Assembly (NCBI RefSeq): GCF_001507555.1
Contig: NZ_LQBO01000001.1
Coordinates: 496,001 to 560,000 of the forward strand
Direction: 5' to 3'
From: Thiomicrospira sp. XS5
GTDB taxonomy: Bacteria; Pseudomonadota; Gammaproteobacteria; Thiomicrospirales; Thiomicrospiraceae
Length of the DNA stretch: 64,000 nt
Shown here: positions 9,882-19,985 of the stretch, one piece after another
Layout of the letters: every line of letters starts with the position of its first letter
How positions within the stretch are numbered: position 1 is the first letter of the stretch
Notes under the pieces: generated by a model
Database searches by the model: none
Seen by the model: the letters and a program-made list of their open reading frames with translations, nothing else
What the model was told of the DNA's origin: nothing
Position numbers and translations under genes: made by a program

Positions 9882-11060
9882 ATGATTTCTCGGATTCTGA
9901 AATGGTCAATTTTTCTGGTCATTGCCACCGGCTTGACCGCCTTGGCGCTGAACGATAACGGCCAAGTGTCGATGGTGTGGCACGACTGGGTCATCGAAAC
10001 CAGTCTGACATTCGCTTTGGCGGCGGCGGTCATCGGGTTCGGTGCTTTGTATCTTCTGATGCGTTTGGTCATCAATCTGTGGCATTTTCCGGCCTATTGG
10101 CGTAATCGCCGTCAATTGAAGCGTTACAGTAAAGCCGAAAGCTCCATGGCGAAAGGGATGATTGCCTTGGAGTACGGCGATTGGCAGTTGGCGGAAAAAC
10201 AGTTGGTTAAAATGGCCAAGCATTCCGATTCCGGGCTGGTGCATTATCTGACCGCCGCGAAAATGGCGCATAACCAGCAGGCATTCAGTCGTCGCGACCA
10301 ATATCTGGCCGAAGCGCGGCAACGTTTTCCAAGCGATAGTGTGACCATCGGCTTGGTGGAAGCGCGTTTGTTAATGGATTCGGAGCCGGATGTGTCGCTG
10401 GTGATTTTGAACGAATTGCATCAACAAAGCCCTAAAAACAAGACCATACTGGCGGAATACGCGCATTTGTTGGTGAAGCAGCAATATTGGGCGCGCCTGG
10501 AAGACATTCTGGGCGAGGTGAAAAAATTCAAAGCACTGGATAAGGCAGAAATTCAAGCGTTGGAGGTGCAGTTGCTGGCCGGTAAAGTCGCGCGTGCCGA
10601 AAATCCGGAAGCTTTGGAACAACTCTGGCAATCGCTTTCCGGACGTCAGCAATTGAAACCGGCGATTTTGGCGGAATTTGTGGAGCAGCGAATGGGCTGG
10701 GGCAAAGAGCAAGGCCTAGCCGAACTCATCGCTAAAAGTGTATCCAAACAATGGGATGATCGCTTGGCGTACCAATATGGCCGCATTGAATTGGGTCCGG
10801 CCTACGAGCGCCTGAAAAAAGCCGAAAAATGGTTGTCGAACCAGCCGGATAATCCGGTTTTGTTACTGACGTTAGGGCGGTTGGCTTGCATGAGCCAGTT
10901 GTGGGGTCAGGCACGTCATTACTTTCAAGAAAGCTTGAAATTACAGCCGGAACTGGAAACCTTCCATGCCTTGGCGAAATGCTACGAATCGGAAGGGCTG
11001 GAGGCGCAAGCGGCGTTGACCTATAAAGAAGCCATCCTGCAATTGGAGAAGAAAGCCTAA
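9882..11060 (+). CDS. hemY: HemY-like TPR membrane protein
   Basis: 392 residues with two N-terminal transmembrane helices (about 5-22 and 42-64) followed by a helical TPR-like region, the layout of proteobacterial HemY (unrelated to the Bacillus protoporphyrinogen oxidase of the same name). It begins 3 bp after the hemX stop and closes the hemCDXY operon. Its stop codon directly abuts the last codon of the converging gene (11060/11061), leaving no intergenic space for a terminator. Confidence 0.9.
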   Translation: MISRILKWSIFLVIATGLTALALNDNGQVSMVWHDWVIETSLTFALAAAVIGFGALYLLMRLVINLWHFPAYWRNRRQLKRYSKAESSMAKGMIALEYGDWQLAEKQLVKMAKHSDSGLVHYLTAAKMAHNQQAFSRRDQYLAEARQRFPSDSVTIGLVEARLLMDSEPDVSLVILNELHQQSPKNKTILAEYAHLLVKQQYWARLEDILGEVKKFKALDKAEIQALEVQLLAGKVARAENPEALEQLWQSLSGRQQLKPAILAEFVEQRMGWGKEQGLAELIAKSVSKQWDDRLAYQYGRIELGPAYERLKKAEKWLSNQPDNPVLLLTLGRLACMSQLWGQARHYFQESLKLQPELETFHALAKCYESEGLEAQAALTYKEAILQLEKKA

Positions 11061-12362
11061 TCAGTCGGTGTTCTCGGTTTTAGGCGTTTCGGGCTGTGCC
11101 GTCTCTTTGGTCTCACTTTTATACGCTTGGTGCATTCGTTCAATGGCCAGCGCGGTCAATTCCTTAATATTTTGCGTGTCGTAACGGTAGGTCGCGTAGC
11201 CGATTTGAACATCGAATTGATAGCGGGGGGATTCCGCGTCTTCGGCTTCGGTTTTTCCGGCAAAACGTTTCCGTAATACTTGTGACATAACCGGTACTTC
11301 CTGTTCGGTCATTTCCGGCAAAATAATCAAAAACAAGCGTTCGCCGATACGAAACGGCAGGTCGATATTACGGGTGTACTCGTTGATGGTGTCGGCAAAC
11401 AACTGCACCGAATCAACGGTACTGGTCGCCTGTTCATCTTGGGAGGGGGAGGCTTTCAACAGTTTGATGACCAGAATCGAAAATGGCCGGTGATAACGGT
11501 CAGACCGGTAAACTTCGAACTGTAAAGCCTCTTTAAAACGATCCTGATGGAAAAAACCGGTCTGATGTTCTGTCACCATTAAGGCGTCCAATTTGACGTA
11601 AATGGACTTCAGCGTTTGAATATTTTCGGTAATTAACTGGTCGATTAAATCAATTTCAGCAATCTCTTGCTCTTTACGTTCCCAAAGAATCTCGTCGTCT
11701 TCCAAACGAATATGGTGCATACGCTCTGTCAGGTTTCGAAGCGGTTTGATAAAGTCTTTTTCCAGTGCGCGGGTCATCATCACGACCCCGATAATGAAAA
11801 AGCTCAGCATAAACAGAATAAAAAACGCCCATAAGGTTCCGAACGTCAGTAAGGGGTTGGTTAGGGGAAGGTCAAATAACAGCGTCCCGAGATAGCTTCC
11901 CTGCTTGGCTAAGATGTTGCAAGTGTTGCAACCGGGACGAAAATAAATGGGGAGGCCGCCGCTGACTTCGGCCGATAGGATATTCAATTGGTGACTGAGT
12001 CGATTGGCTTGTTTGGCTGTTTTGAGATATTCCTGCTGTTTTTCAGATAAGAGAACGGTTTCGGGATTGATTTTTTGGGCTGGAATGAACGTGAAACGGT
12101 TTTGCAGGTTTTTAGCCTGTATTTGGGCTAAAATGATGTCGGCTTGAGCGGTTGGATTGTCGGCAGCGGGCAAATCAGAGAAGGTTTGTTGTAGCCGATC
12201 CGGTAAGTTCGTAACGGTTTTATGGTAAACGACGGCGATAAACGTCCCACTGACCAATGTGGTGACGGTCAGGGATGCCAATAAAGCGAATATTGAAACC
12301 CACATGAATTTTTTGAATGCAAAAATTCGAAAACTCACAGGGTGCGTCTTGCGTTGACTCAT
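11061..12362 (-). CDS. Membrane signalling protein with degenerate GGDEF domain
   Basis: Two transmembrane helices (about residues 18-42 and 181-203) enclose a ~140-residue periplasmic domain containing RPGCNTCNILAK, a CxxC pair without the His of a haem-c motif. A HAMP-like stretch (KPLRNLTERMHHIRLEDD) and a short coil follow. The C-terminal domain has diguanylate-cyclase features (TGFFHQDRFKEAL, RSDRYHRPFSILVI) but the GGDEF signature is replaced by RIGERLFLIILPE, so cyclase activity is unlikely. It may bind c-di-GMP or act as a scaffold. It ends with no gap against hemY. Confidence 0.75.
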   Translation of the reverse strand: MSQRKTHPVSFRIFAFKKFMWVSIFALLASLTVTTLVSGTFIAVVYHKTVTNLPDRLQQTFSDLPAADNPTAQADIILAQIQAKNLQNRFTFIPAQKINPETVLLSEKQQEYLKTAKQANRLSHQLNILSAEVSGGLPIYFRPGCNTCNILAKQGSYLGTLLFDLPLTNPLLTFGTLWAFFILFMLSFFIIGVVMMTRALEKDFIKPLRNLTERMHHIRLEDDEILWERKEQEIAEIDLIDQLITENIQTLKSIYVKLDALMVTEHQTGFFHQDRFKEALQFEVYRSDRYHRPFSILVIKLLKASPSQDEQATSTVDSVQLFADTINEYTRNIDLPFRIGERLFLIILPEMTEQEVPVMSQVLRKRFAGKTEAEDAESPRYQFDVQIGYATYRYDTQNIKELTALAIERMHQAYKSETKETAQPETPKTENTD

Positions 12363-12496
12363 GAGGCCATTTCCTTCATGTTTGATGTTTCTATCCTACG
12401 CTCTTATATGGGAGCACTCAAGATGTATAATTGGTTTATTAAGTCATAGCGCGCAAAGGCGTGCTGACACTCAAATTTGGCAAACAGAGCAGAGTA

Positions 12497-14815
12497 ATGG
12501 ATATGTTTTACGGCTATGCCCGGCTTTTTGTGGCGATTTTCATGGGGGCGGCCCTCGCGTCGGTCGTGCAGGCGGAGACTGTTCCGACAACCGAATTAAA
12601 GTCGTTGGTTGATTATGCCGATGTCAAACCGATTTTGGAAAAACGCTGTATTGTGTGCCATGGTTGTTACGACGCGCCTTGTCAGCTTAAATTGTCTTCT
12701 TATACGGGCACGGCCCGAGGTGCCAGCAAACAAAAAGTGTATGACGGCGAGCGCTTTTCTGCCGCGCCGCCCACCCGCTTGTTTATGGACGCGCAAACCA
12801 TTGAAGAATGGCGGGAGAAAGGTTTTTACTCGCTCATCACCGAGCAGAATGACGGCGAACCGTCCGTGCTCTATCGGATGTTGATGCTGAAAGAAGATCA
12901 CCCGCAACCGGTGAACGGTCGCTTGCCCAGTAATTATACGCTGGGGCTAAATCGTAAAGACGTCTGCCCGAAAGCCGATGAATTCGACGAATTTGCCATG
13001 AAACACCCTAACTGGGGCATGCCGTATGCCATGCCGAATTTGCCCAGAGACGAATACCTGACGTTACTGAACTGGGCGAAAGAAGGGGCGGCGGGCCATT
13101 TGGAGGATTTGGATGCGGTGACCTTATCGGAACAGGCCGCGTTTTACGAAAAATACCTTAATATTGATACCTTCAAACACCGTTTGATGGCGCGTTATGT
13201 CTATGAACACTTGTTTCTGGCACACATCCATTTTGCCGATAACTCCCCGCGTACTTTTTACCAGCTGGTACGGTCTAAAACTCCGCCGGGCCAGCCGATT
13301 GAGGTGATTCATACTACGCGGCCTTATGATGATCCGGGTGTGGATCGAGTGTATTACCGTTTGCGTGCGGTGAAATCGAGCATTGTCGATAAAGATCATT
13401 TGGTGTATTACGCCGATGCCAATACGTATAAAAAGTACCAGGCCTGGTTTATTTTCCCGGATTATCAAGTGATGAAACTGCCCGGTTACGACCCGAAAAC
13501 CTCAGCCAACCCGTTTAAAACGTTTGCGGCGATGCCGGCTTCCGGGCGATATCGTTTCCTGCTGGATCAAGCACAATTTATCATTGAAGGTTTTATTAAA
13601 GGACCGGTTTGTCGTGGCCAGGTCGCGCTGAACGTCATTGAAGAACAGTTTTGGGTGATGTTTTTCGACCCGGATGAAGATGTGGTCAGTAATGACACCG
13701 CTTTTTTAGCACAGCAGGCCAGTAATCTGGCCTTGCCGTCCGCCGAAGGGGTGGAAACCTTCCGGATGTTGGCCACCGCCACCACCTATCAGAACAAACA
13801 ACGTCTGTATCTGGACGCCAAACAAAAATTGCTGCACTCCAAAAAAGAACGCCAAGTGCGTCATGGGTTTGGGCGCATTTGGGACGGAGACCGCCATAAT
13901 CGTAACGCGGTATTAACGGTGTTTCGAAATCAGGATTCCGCCACGGTGCTTAAAGGGTTGCATGGTAAGATTCCGAAAACCGCTTGGGTGATTGATTACC
14001 CGTTGCTGGAACGTATCCAGTATTTGCTGGTGTCCGGTTTTGATGTCTACGGCAATGTCGGCCATCAGCTTAACACCCGACTTTACATGGACTTTTTGCG
14101 CATGGAAGGCGAGAACAATTTCCTCAGTTTTCTGCCAATTGATGCGCGGGAAAATTTGCGCCATTATTGGTATCGTAAAACCTCGGACGAAATGGTGCGC
14201 AGTGAGATTCCGTCGACGAAAACCACCATTCACTACCTGACGGATCATCCTAAAAAAGAATTTTTCCATCGATTGGTGCAACTGGAAGAGTTTCGAGATG
14301 TGCTTAACTCCGACCCGATTAACCGCCCACATTTACCGTTTAAAGACGGGGACCCGGATGCCCGTATCCAAAAATTCCTGCAACAACTGGCCGATTTGAA
14401 CGGTAAAAAAGTAGAAGGCTGGCCGGAAGTTTCTTTCTTGCGGGTGACGCGTTTTAACGATGAGGAGTCCTGGTACACGCTGTTTTTGAACCGTGGTTAT
14501 TACAATGTGACGTCATTGTTGTTTGATCAATACAATCGTGCGCCGAAAGAAAATACCGTTACGGTGGTCAAAGGATTGCAGACCAGCTACCCGGGGATGT
14601 TTTTCGAGGTGGATGAACAAGACGTCAATGTGTTCTTGGCGCTGGCCTCCCGCGTGAAAAATAAATCTGAGCTTCAGCGTTGGGTGAAGGCTTATGGCGT
14701 GCGTCGAACCGATCCGGCGTTCTGGGATTTTTCCGATGATTTGTTATTTTATCAGCAGAAAGTGGAACCGGTGACCTGGGGTATTTTCGATTTGAATCGT
14801 TATTTGAATGACTGA
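12497..14815 (+). CDS. cti: Fatty acid cis/trans isomerase (cytochrome c type)
   Basis: Periplasmic haem protein that converts cis- to trans-unsaturated membrane fatty acids under solvent, heat or osmotic stress. A signal peptide (MDMFYGYARLFVAIFMGAAL, cleaved near VQAE) precedes CIVCHGC, the CxxCH haem-attachment site about 35 residues into the mature protein. The remaining ~700 residues match the family in length (772 aa) and in motifs such as LPRDEYLTLLNWAKEGA. I prefer the ATG at 12497 to the GTG at 12461 because it starts the signal peptide directly. It is divergent from the GGDEF-like gene (about 130 bp). Confidence 0.93.
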   Translation: MDMFYGYARLFVAIFMGAALASVVQAETVPTTELKSLVDYADVKPILEKRCIVCHGCYDAPCQLKLSSYTGTARGASKQKVYDGERFSAAPPTRLFMDAQTIEEWREKGFYSLITEQNDGEPSVLYRMLMLKEDHPQPVNGRLPSNYTLGLNRKDVCPKADEFDEFAMKHPNWGMPYAMPNLPRDEYLTLLNWAKEGAAGHLEDLDAVTLSEQAAFYEKYLNIDTFKHRLMARYVYEHLFLAHIHFADNSPRTFYQLVRSKTPPGQPIEVIHTTRPYDDPGVDRVYYRLRAVKSSIVDKDHLVYYADANTYKKYQAWFIFPDYQVMKLPGYDPKTSANPFKTFAAMPASGRYRFLLDQAQFIIEGFIKGPVCRGQVALNVIEEQFWVMFFDPDEDVVSNDTAFLAQQASNLALPSAEGVETFRMLATATTYQNKQRLYLDAKQKLLHSKKERQVRHGFGRIWDGDRHNRNAVLTVFRNQDSATVLKGLHGKIPKTAWVIDYPLLERIQYLLVSGFDVYGNVGHQLNTRLYMDFLRMEGENNFLSFLPIDARENLRHYWYRKTSDEMVRSEIPSTKTTIHYLTDHPKKEFFHRLVQLEEFRDVLNSDPINRPHLPFKDGDPDARIQKFLQQLADLNGKKVEGWPEVSFLRVTRFNDEESWYTLFLNRGYYNVTSLLFDQYNRAPKENTVTVVKGLQTSYPGMFFEVDEQDVNVFLALASRVKNKSELQRWVKAYGVRRTDPAFWDFSDDLLFYQQKVEPVTWGIFDLNRYLND
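13438..13447. repeat. CCAGGCCTGG palindrome copy
   Basis: In cti, read as Tyr-Gln-Ala-Trp-Phe. Confidence 0.95.
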
Positions 14816-14900
14816 TCGATAAAAAATGTATTTTGGGCTCAAGTTCTCGTTCAGTTGGCCGATAACGTATTTGAACTCATCTATTTTGAAGGGGGCTTGA

Positions 14901-15110
14901 ATGGAAATTTCAGCCAACGCCGCTGTGAATGCGGCGATGCAACAGCAACAAGCTTACACTCAGCAAGAAGTGCAGGTGTCGATGTTGAAAAAAGCAATGG
15001 ACGTGCAAACTCAAGGTGCCTTGTCTTTGATTGAAGCCTTGCCTGCTCCGACACCTTCCACCCAAGGGCTACCAGCGAATCTCGGTAACAATATCAATGT
15101 CACCGCCTGA
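14901..15110 (+). CDS. YjfB-like small protein (putative motility protein family)
   Basis: 69 residues, starting MEISANAAVNAAMQQQQ and containing a QVSMLKKAMDVQTQGALSLI core, which is the pattern of the YjfB/putative motility protein family. GAAGGGGG lies seven bases before the ATG, a good ribosome-binding site. There is no signal peptide. Function is not established for the family. It is followed by the terminator repeat at 15136-15181. Confidence 0.7.
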   Translation: MEISANAAVNAAMQQQQAYTQQEVQVSMLKKAMDVQTQGALSLIEALPAPTPSTQGLPANLGNNINVTA

Positions 15111-15135
15111 TTTCAGTAACGGAGTCGCTTAAACA

Positions 15136-15181
15136 AAAAAACCGCCACACCCTAAAGGGTATAAAGGCTTGGCGGTTTTTT
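15136..15181. terminator. Dispersed terminator repeat, copy 1 (bidirectional)
   Basis: Arms 15136-15147 (A-tract plus CCGCCA) and 15170-15181 (TGGCGG plus T-tract) enclose a 22-nt interior with its own small inverted repeat (CCCTAAAGGG). It lies between converging genes. 44 of 46 positions match 27110-27155. Confidence 0.88.
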
Positions 15182-15206
15182 ATTTTCGGGCATTTAAAAA
15201 GGTCCG

Positions 15207-16163
15207 TCAGTCAATCGGGAAAATGTAGTTCATCCAAGAGGCCATGCGTAACAGCACTTTCCGGATAATGGACAAATCCTCGAATTTATTCGAGTAAACC
15301 GCCGCTTGGGCGTAAGAGCCACCAGGCAACTGATCGCGGTATTCTGCAAACGCCGGGTCGGTGATTTTCAGTTTGACCGGCACCATGCCGCTCATGCGGT
15401 TGTTATCCGTCAATAAAACCCCGTTGGGCTGCATCTGGCCTTCCGCCATATAGGGTTGGACGCCAGAGACTTCAGCCTTAAAGACACGACCGGGAATGGC
15501 ATCAAACGCCACTTCGGCCTCGAAGCCGGGCTTCACGCGCATCAGGTTGTTTTGTCGGAACCAGCCGACAAACATATCCTGTTGCTGAGTAATGAACACC
15601 ATCACCGGTCGCAGTGGAATGGGCACCGCAATCATGCCCGGTTTTAGGAAAAGCTGTGTCACGGAACCATCGGTCGGCGCGCGGACGACGGTCTGGTCCA
15701 AATCAAACTCCGCTTTGTGCAGCTCCGCCTGTAAGGCATCCACTCGTGATTGGGTCTGGTCGACGTCCCGTTGGCGGCCCAAATTTTTGCGCATCATTTC
15801 CTCATAGCGCCCCAGGTTCTTTTTCGCTTCCTTCAGCTTGGCCGTGAGTTCGTCCACTTTATCCTGGAAGGGTTTCGGGTCGATTTTAAACAGCACATCC
15901 CCGGCTTTGAGCGGCGTGTTCGGCTCGACCGGCACGTCAATGACACGGCCTTTTACGGTCGGCGAGATGGGCGTAGCGTAAAAATATTCCCGAGCCTGGC
16001 TGGAATAGGGATGGCTGTAGTTCATAACACCGTAAATGCCACCCAGCAAAAAGGCACCTCCCAGCGCGGCGGTCGGCACCGTCCATTTGTTGACGGGCAC
16101 TCTGAACAGCTTGAAGAGTACGATGCAAATCGCGGTATAGGTCAGGATGAGTAACATATCCAT
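15207..16163 (-). CDS. HlyD-family membrane fusion protein (YiaV-like)
   Basis: Periplasmic adaptor protein: two hydrophobic segments near the N-terminus (about residues 3-20 and 29-47), then a biotinyl-lipoyl half motif (GRVIDVPVEPNTPLKAGDVLFKIDP), an alpha-helical hairpin (KVDELTAKLKEAKKNLGRYEE and beyond), the second lipoyl half (VRAPTDGSVTQLFLKPGM) and a beta-barrel. The start overlaps the stop of the DUF3302 gene by one base (TGATG), so the two are translationally coupled. This is the E. coli yiaW-yiaV arrangement. No transporter gene is adjacent; the partner pump or channel is unknown. Confidence 0.86.
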   Translation of the reverse strand: MDMLLILTYTAICIVLFKLFRVPVNKWTVPTAALGGAFLLGGIYGVMNYSHPYSSQAREYFYATPISPTVKGRVIDVPVEPNTPLKAGDVLFKIDPKPFQDKVDELTAKLKEAKKNLGRYEEMMRKNLGRQRDVDQTQSRVDALQAELHKAEFDLDQTVVRAPTDGSVTQLFLKPGMIAVPIPLRPVMVFITQQQDMFVGWFRQNNLMRVKPGFEAEVAFDAIPGRVFKAEVSGVQPYMAEGQMQPNGVLLTDNNRMSGMVPVKLKITDPAFAEYRDQLPGGSYAQAAVYSNKFEDLSIIRKVLLRMASWMNYIFPID

Positions 16164-16528
16164 CAGTCTTGACCTCCGTTGGCCGTGTCGCCTTTCAGGC
16201 TGCGTACTTCATTTTGCAAGGCGCTGAGTTCGGATTGCAGTTGCGCTAGGCTAATGGCTTCGTTCGGATCGGAAGCGGGAGTGTTGGACTGAAAGCCCCA
16301 GCCACGTTCTTCGCGGTAAGTCATGGCCCAAATCCATAAAAACGGCCAGAGAACATGCAGCATGAACAGGCTCACCCAGCCGGCGGCTTCGATGGCATCC
16401 TGATGCGGGTGATTGCGTTTTTTTGCGATTTTATAGGGGATGTCGTGAATGGCGATGATGCCGTAAAAAAGTACGACGACCACGAAAAACAGCAGAAACA
16501 GTGAAAAATAATTTAAAAACTCGTGCAT
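16163..16528 (-). CDS. DUF3302 inner-membrane protein (YiaW-like)
   Basis: 121 residues with two transmembrane helices (about 7-27 and 49-67), a conserved-looking loop IHDIPYKIAKKRNHPHQDAIE and a cytoplasmic coiled-coil tail (LAQLQSELSALQNEVRSLKG). First gene of a two-gene operon with the HlyD protein. E. coli YiaW and YiaV form the same pair; their function is still poorly defined. Confidence 0.83.
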   Translation of the reverse strand: MHEFLNYFSLFLLFFVVVVLFYGIIAIHDIPYKIAKKRNHPHQDAIEAAGWVSLFMLHVLWPFLWIWAMTYREERGWGFQSNTPASDPNEAISLAQLQSELSALQNEVRSLKGDTANGGQD

Positions 16529-16672
16529 GGGGTATCCGAAGTGCTTATTTAAAAACGATTACGATTTGTGCTTATTTTATACGAAACCGAAAGGCTGAAA
16601 AGAAACTTATTATTGAGTTGTTGAGCCGCAGGCATTGAGGTGACATGCGGCTGAGCGGTCGACTGTATGCAT

Positions 16673-17812
<1,140 letters not shown>

Positions 17813-17825
17813 GATGCCATCCTCA

Positions 17826-19922
17826 TTAGTCGTTGGCTTGTGCCTGAATCGCGGTAATGGCGACGGTGTTGACGATGTCGGCTACCTTGCATCCGCGGCT
17901 TAAATCGTTGACCGGTTTGCGTAATCCTTGCAGTACCGGGCCGATGGCAATGGCACCGGAAGCACGTTGCACGGCTTTATAAGTGTTGTTGCCGGTGTTG
18001 AGGTCGGGGAAGATGAACACCGTGGCTTGTCCGGCCACGTCGCTGTCGGGCATTTTCTGCCGAGCGACGGTTGGGTCAATGGCGGCGTCGTATTGCAAAG
18101 GCCCTTCCAGCAGCAGGTCTGGCCGTTTTTGGTGTGCCAGTTGGGCAGCCTGTCGAACCTTTTCGACCTCGGAACCGTGGCCGGATTCCCCGGTGGAATA
18201 GGATAACAGCGCCACTTTCGGGTCGATGCCGAAATGCCGTGCGGTTTCGGCCGAGCTGATGGCGATTTCCGCCAGTTGCTCGGCTGTCGGGTTTTGGTTG
18301 ACGGCGCAGTCACCGTAGACCAGCACACGGGTGTCGAAACACATGAAAAATACGCTGGAGACCAGCGAGGTGTCCGGCTGGGTTTTGATGATTTGCAGGG
18401 CGGGGCGCACCGTGTCCGCCGTGGTATGGGTGGCGCCGGAGACCATGCCGTCGGCATAGCCGAGATGCACCATCATGGTGGCGAAATAACTGACATGAGA
18501 CAGAGAGTCGCGGGCGAGGTCCAGCGTCATGCCTTTGTGTTGACGCATTTCAAAAAACGTTTGAATGAATTCTTCCTGCCACGGGCTGGTTTCCGGGTCG
18601 ATGATTTGCGCGCCGTCCAAGTTCAAACCGAGTAAATTGGCTTGATAGAGCACTTCGTCCGGATGGCCGAGCAGAATCGGGTTAACGACCTTGCGCTGTA
18701 ACAGCACGTCGCAGGCGCGCAGAATGCGTTCGTCCGACGCTTCGGGTAACACGATGGTTTTGAGGCGCTGACGCGCTGTTTCGAACAGGCGGTATTCGAA
18801 CATGATGGGAGTGGTGATGTCGCGGCTGTGGTCGCTGGCGCGTTGCAGGATGCGTTCCATCAGACCGTCGCGGTCGACATGACGGTCGAACAACCCGAGC
18901 GCTAAATGGGTTTTGCGGCTGTTGTTGGCGTTGAGTTTGGCGCGTACGCGGCCGACGTCCATCGCCGACGGATAGGTGTCGGTCTGAACGGAGATAATGG
19001 GCAGGTCACGTCCTTCGAAATTGATGATTAGGTCCTGAATCACCGGCTTGGGCACCAGTCCGCCGGTGAGCAGGATGCCGGCGATATTGGGCATGTTGCG
19101 CGCAAACAGGCTCATGACGGACGCGATGAGAATGTCGCTGCGATCGCCGGGCACCACAATCAAATCACCTTCATTGACGCGCGGCAGATAGTTCTCGATG
19201 GTCATGGCCGCGACGATGGGCGCTTTTACCAAGCGGTTCCAGCCTTGTTTTTTTGGCGTCAGAAATTCGCCGTGTAGGGTGTCGGCGACTTCTTTGATGG
19301 TCGGGGTGTTGAGGTCGTCCAGTTCCGGCAGGTAAAACACCGGCAGGCCTGGGTGTTTTCGGAAGTCTTCACTGTCGTCGTGTAAAGCCGGTGCCATGCG
19401 GTTGACGAAAAACGCAAACGGGTCATGGTCGGCACTGGCGTGCAACTCCATCTCGATTTCGGTTTCGATCTCGGAGCGGGTTTTGTCCTGTCCGTTCAGC
19501 ACCGGCACGTAAGGGCTGTTGAAGTGTTTCGCCAGCGCCAGGTTGATGTCGAACTCGATGCCGCTGGCGTGGCGGGTCATTTCCATGCCGTGCACCAGCA
19601 CAAAATCGTATTCCTGTTGCAGGGTCTGGTATTGCGCCACCAATTGTTCGAAGAGTTCGTGCTTATGGCCGTCGCTGAGTTTCTGGGTCGCTTCCGCCAA
19701 GGTGAGGCCGGTCATTTGCGCCATCGGAATGTCAAGCTGGAAGAAGTCGTGGATAAAGCGACTGTCCGGGTCGTCGGCATCGGTGACTAGTGGGCGGAAA
19801 AAGGCGATTTTTTCAAACCGCTGTCGCAGCAACGACATCAAACCGAGCGAGACCAGCAAACTGCCGGCGTGGCGTTCACGGGGGGCAATGAAGAGACTGT
19901 TGGGTTCCATCACAGTGACCAT
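17826..19922 (-). CDS. pta: Phosphate acetyltransferase (long form)
   Basis: Acetyl-CoA plus phosphate to acetyl phosphate plus CoA. 698 residues with the long Pta architecture: an N-terminal P-loop-like/BioD-related part, a central DRTGG-type domain (VVPGDRSDILIASVMSLF) and the C-terminal catalytic PTA_PTB domain (VLPEASDERILRA, SGATHTTADTVRPALQIIKT, FPDLNTGNNTYKAVQR). First gene of pta-ackA. It is divergent from hemW, with 63 bp between the starts. A near copy of the palindrome (CAGGCCTGG, 19344-19352) is read as His-Pro-Gly-Leu-Pro. Confidence 0.96.
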   Translation of the reverse strand: MVTVMEPNSLFIAPRERHAGSLLVSLGLMSLLRQRFEKIAFFRPLVTDADDPDSRFIHDFFQLDIPMAQMTGLTLAEATQKLSDGHKHELFEQLVAQYQTLQQEYDFVLVHGMEMTRHASGIEFDINLALAKHFNSPYVPVLNGQDKTRSEIETEIEMELHASADHDPFAFFVNRMAPALHDDSEDFRKHPGLPVFYLPELDDLNTPTIKEVADTLHGEFLTPKKQGWNRLVKAPIVAAMTIENYLPRVNEGDLIVVPGDRSDILIASVMSLFARNMPNIAGILLTGGLVPKPVIQDLIINFEGRDLPIISVQTDTYPSAMDVGRVRAKLNANNSRKTHLALGLFDRHVDRDGLMERILQRASDHSRDITTPIMFEYRLFETARQRLKTIVLPEASDERILRACDVLLQRKVVNPILLGHPDEVLYQANLLGLNLDGAQIIDPETSPWQEEFIQTFFEMRQHKGMTLDLARDSLSHVSYFATMMVHLGYADGMVSGATHTTADTVRPALQIIKTQPDTSLVSSVFFMCFDTRVLVYGDCAVNQNPTAEQLAEIAISSAETARHFGIDPKVALLSYSTGESGHGSEVEKVRQAAQLAHQKRPDLLLEGPLQYDAAIDPTVARQKMPDSDVAGQATVFIFPDLNTGNNTYKAVQRASGAIAIGPVLQGLRKPVNDLSRGCKVADIVNTVAITAIQAQAND

Positions 19923-19985
19923 TTGAATAAGGTGGTTGAATTACATGCAAGCTTAACACTTGCGTATGTAATTTCCATTAAAATA

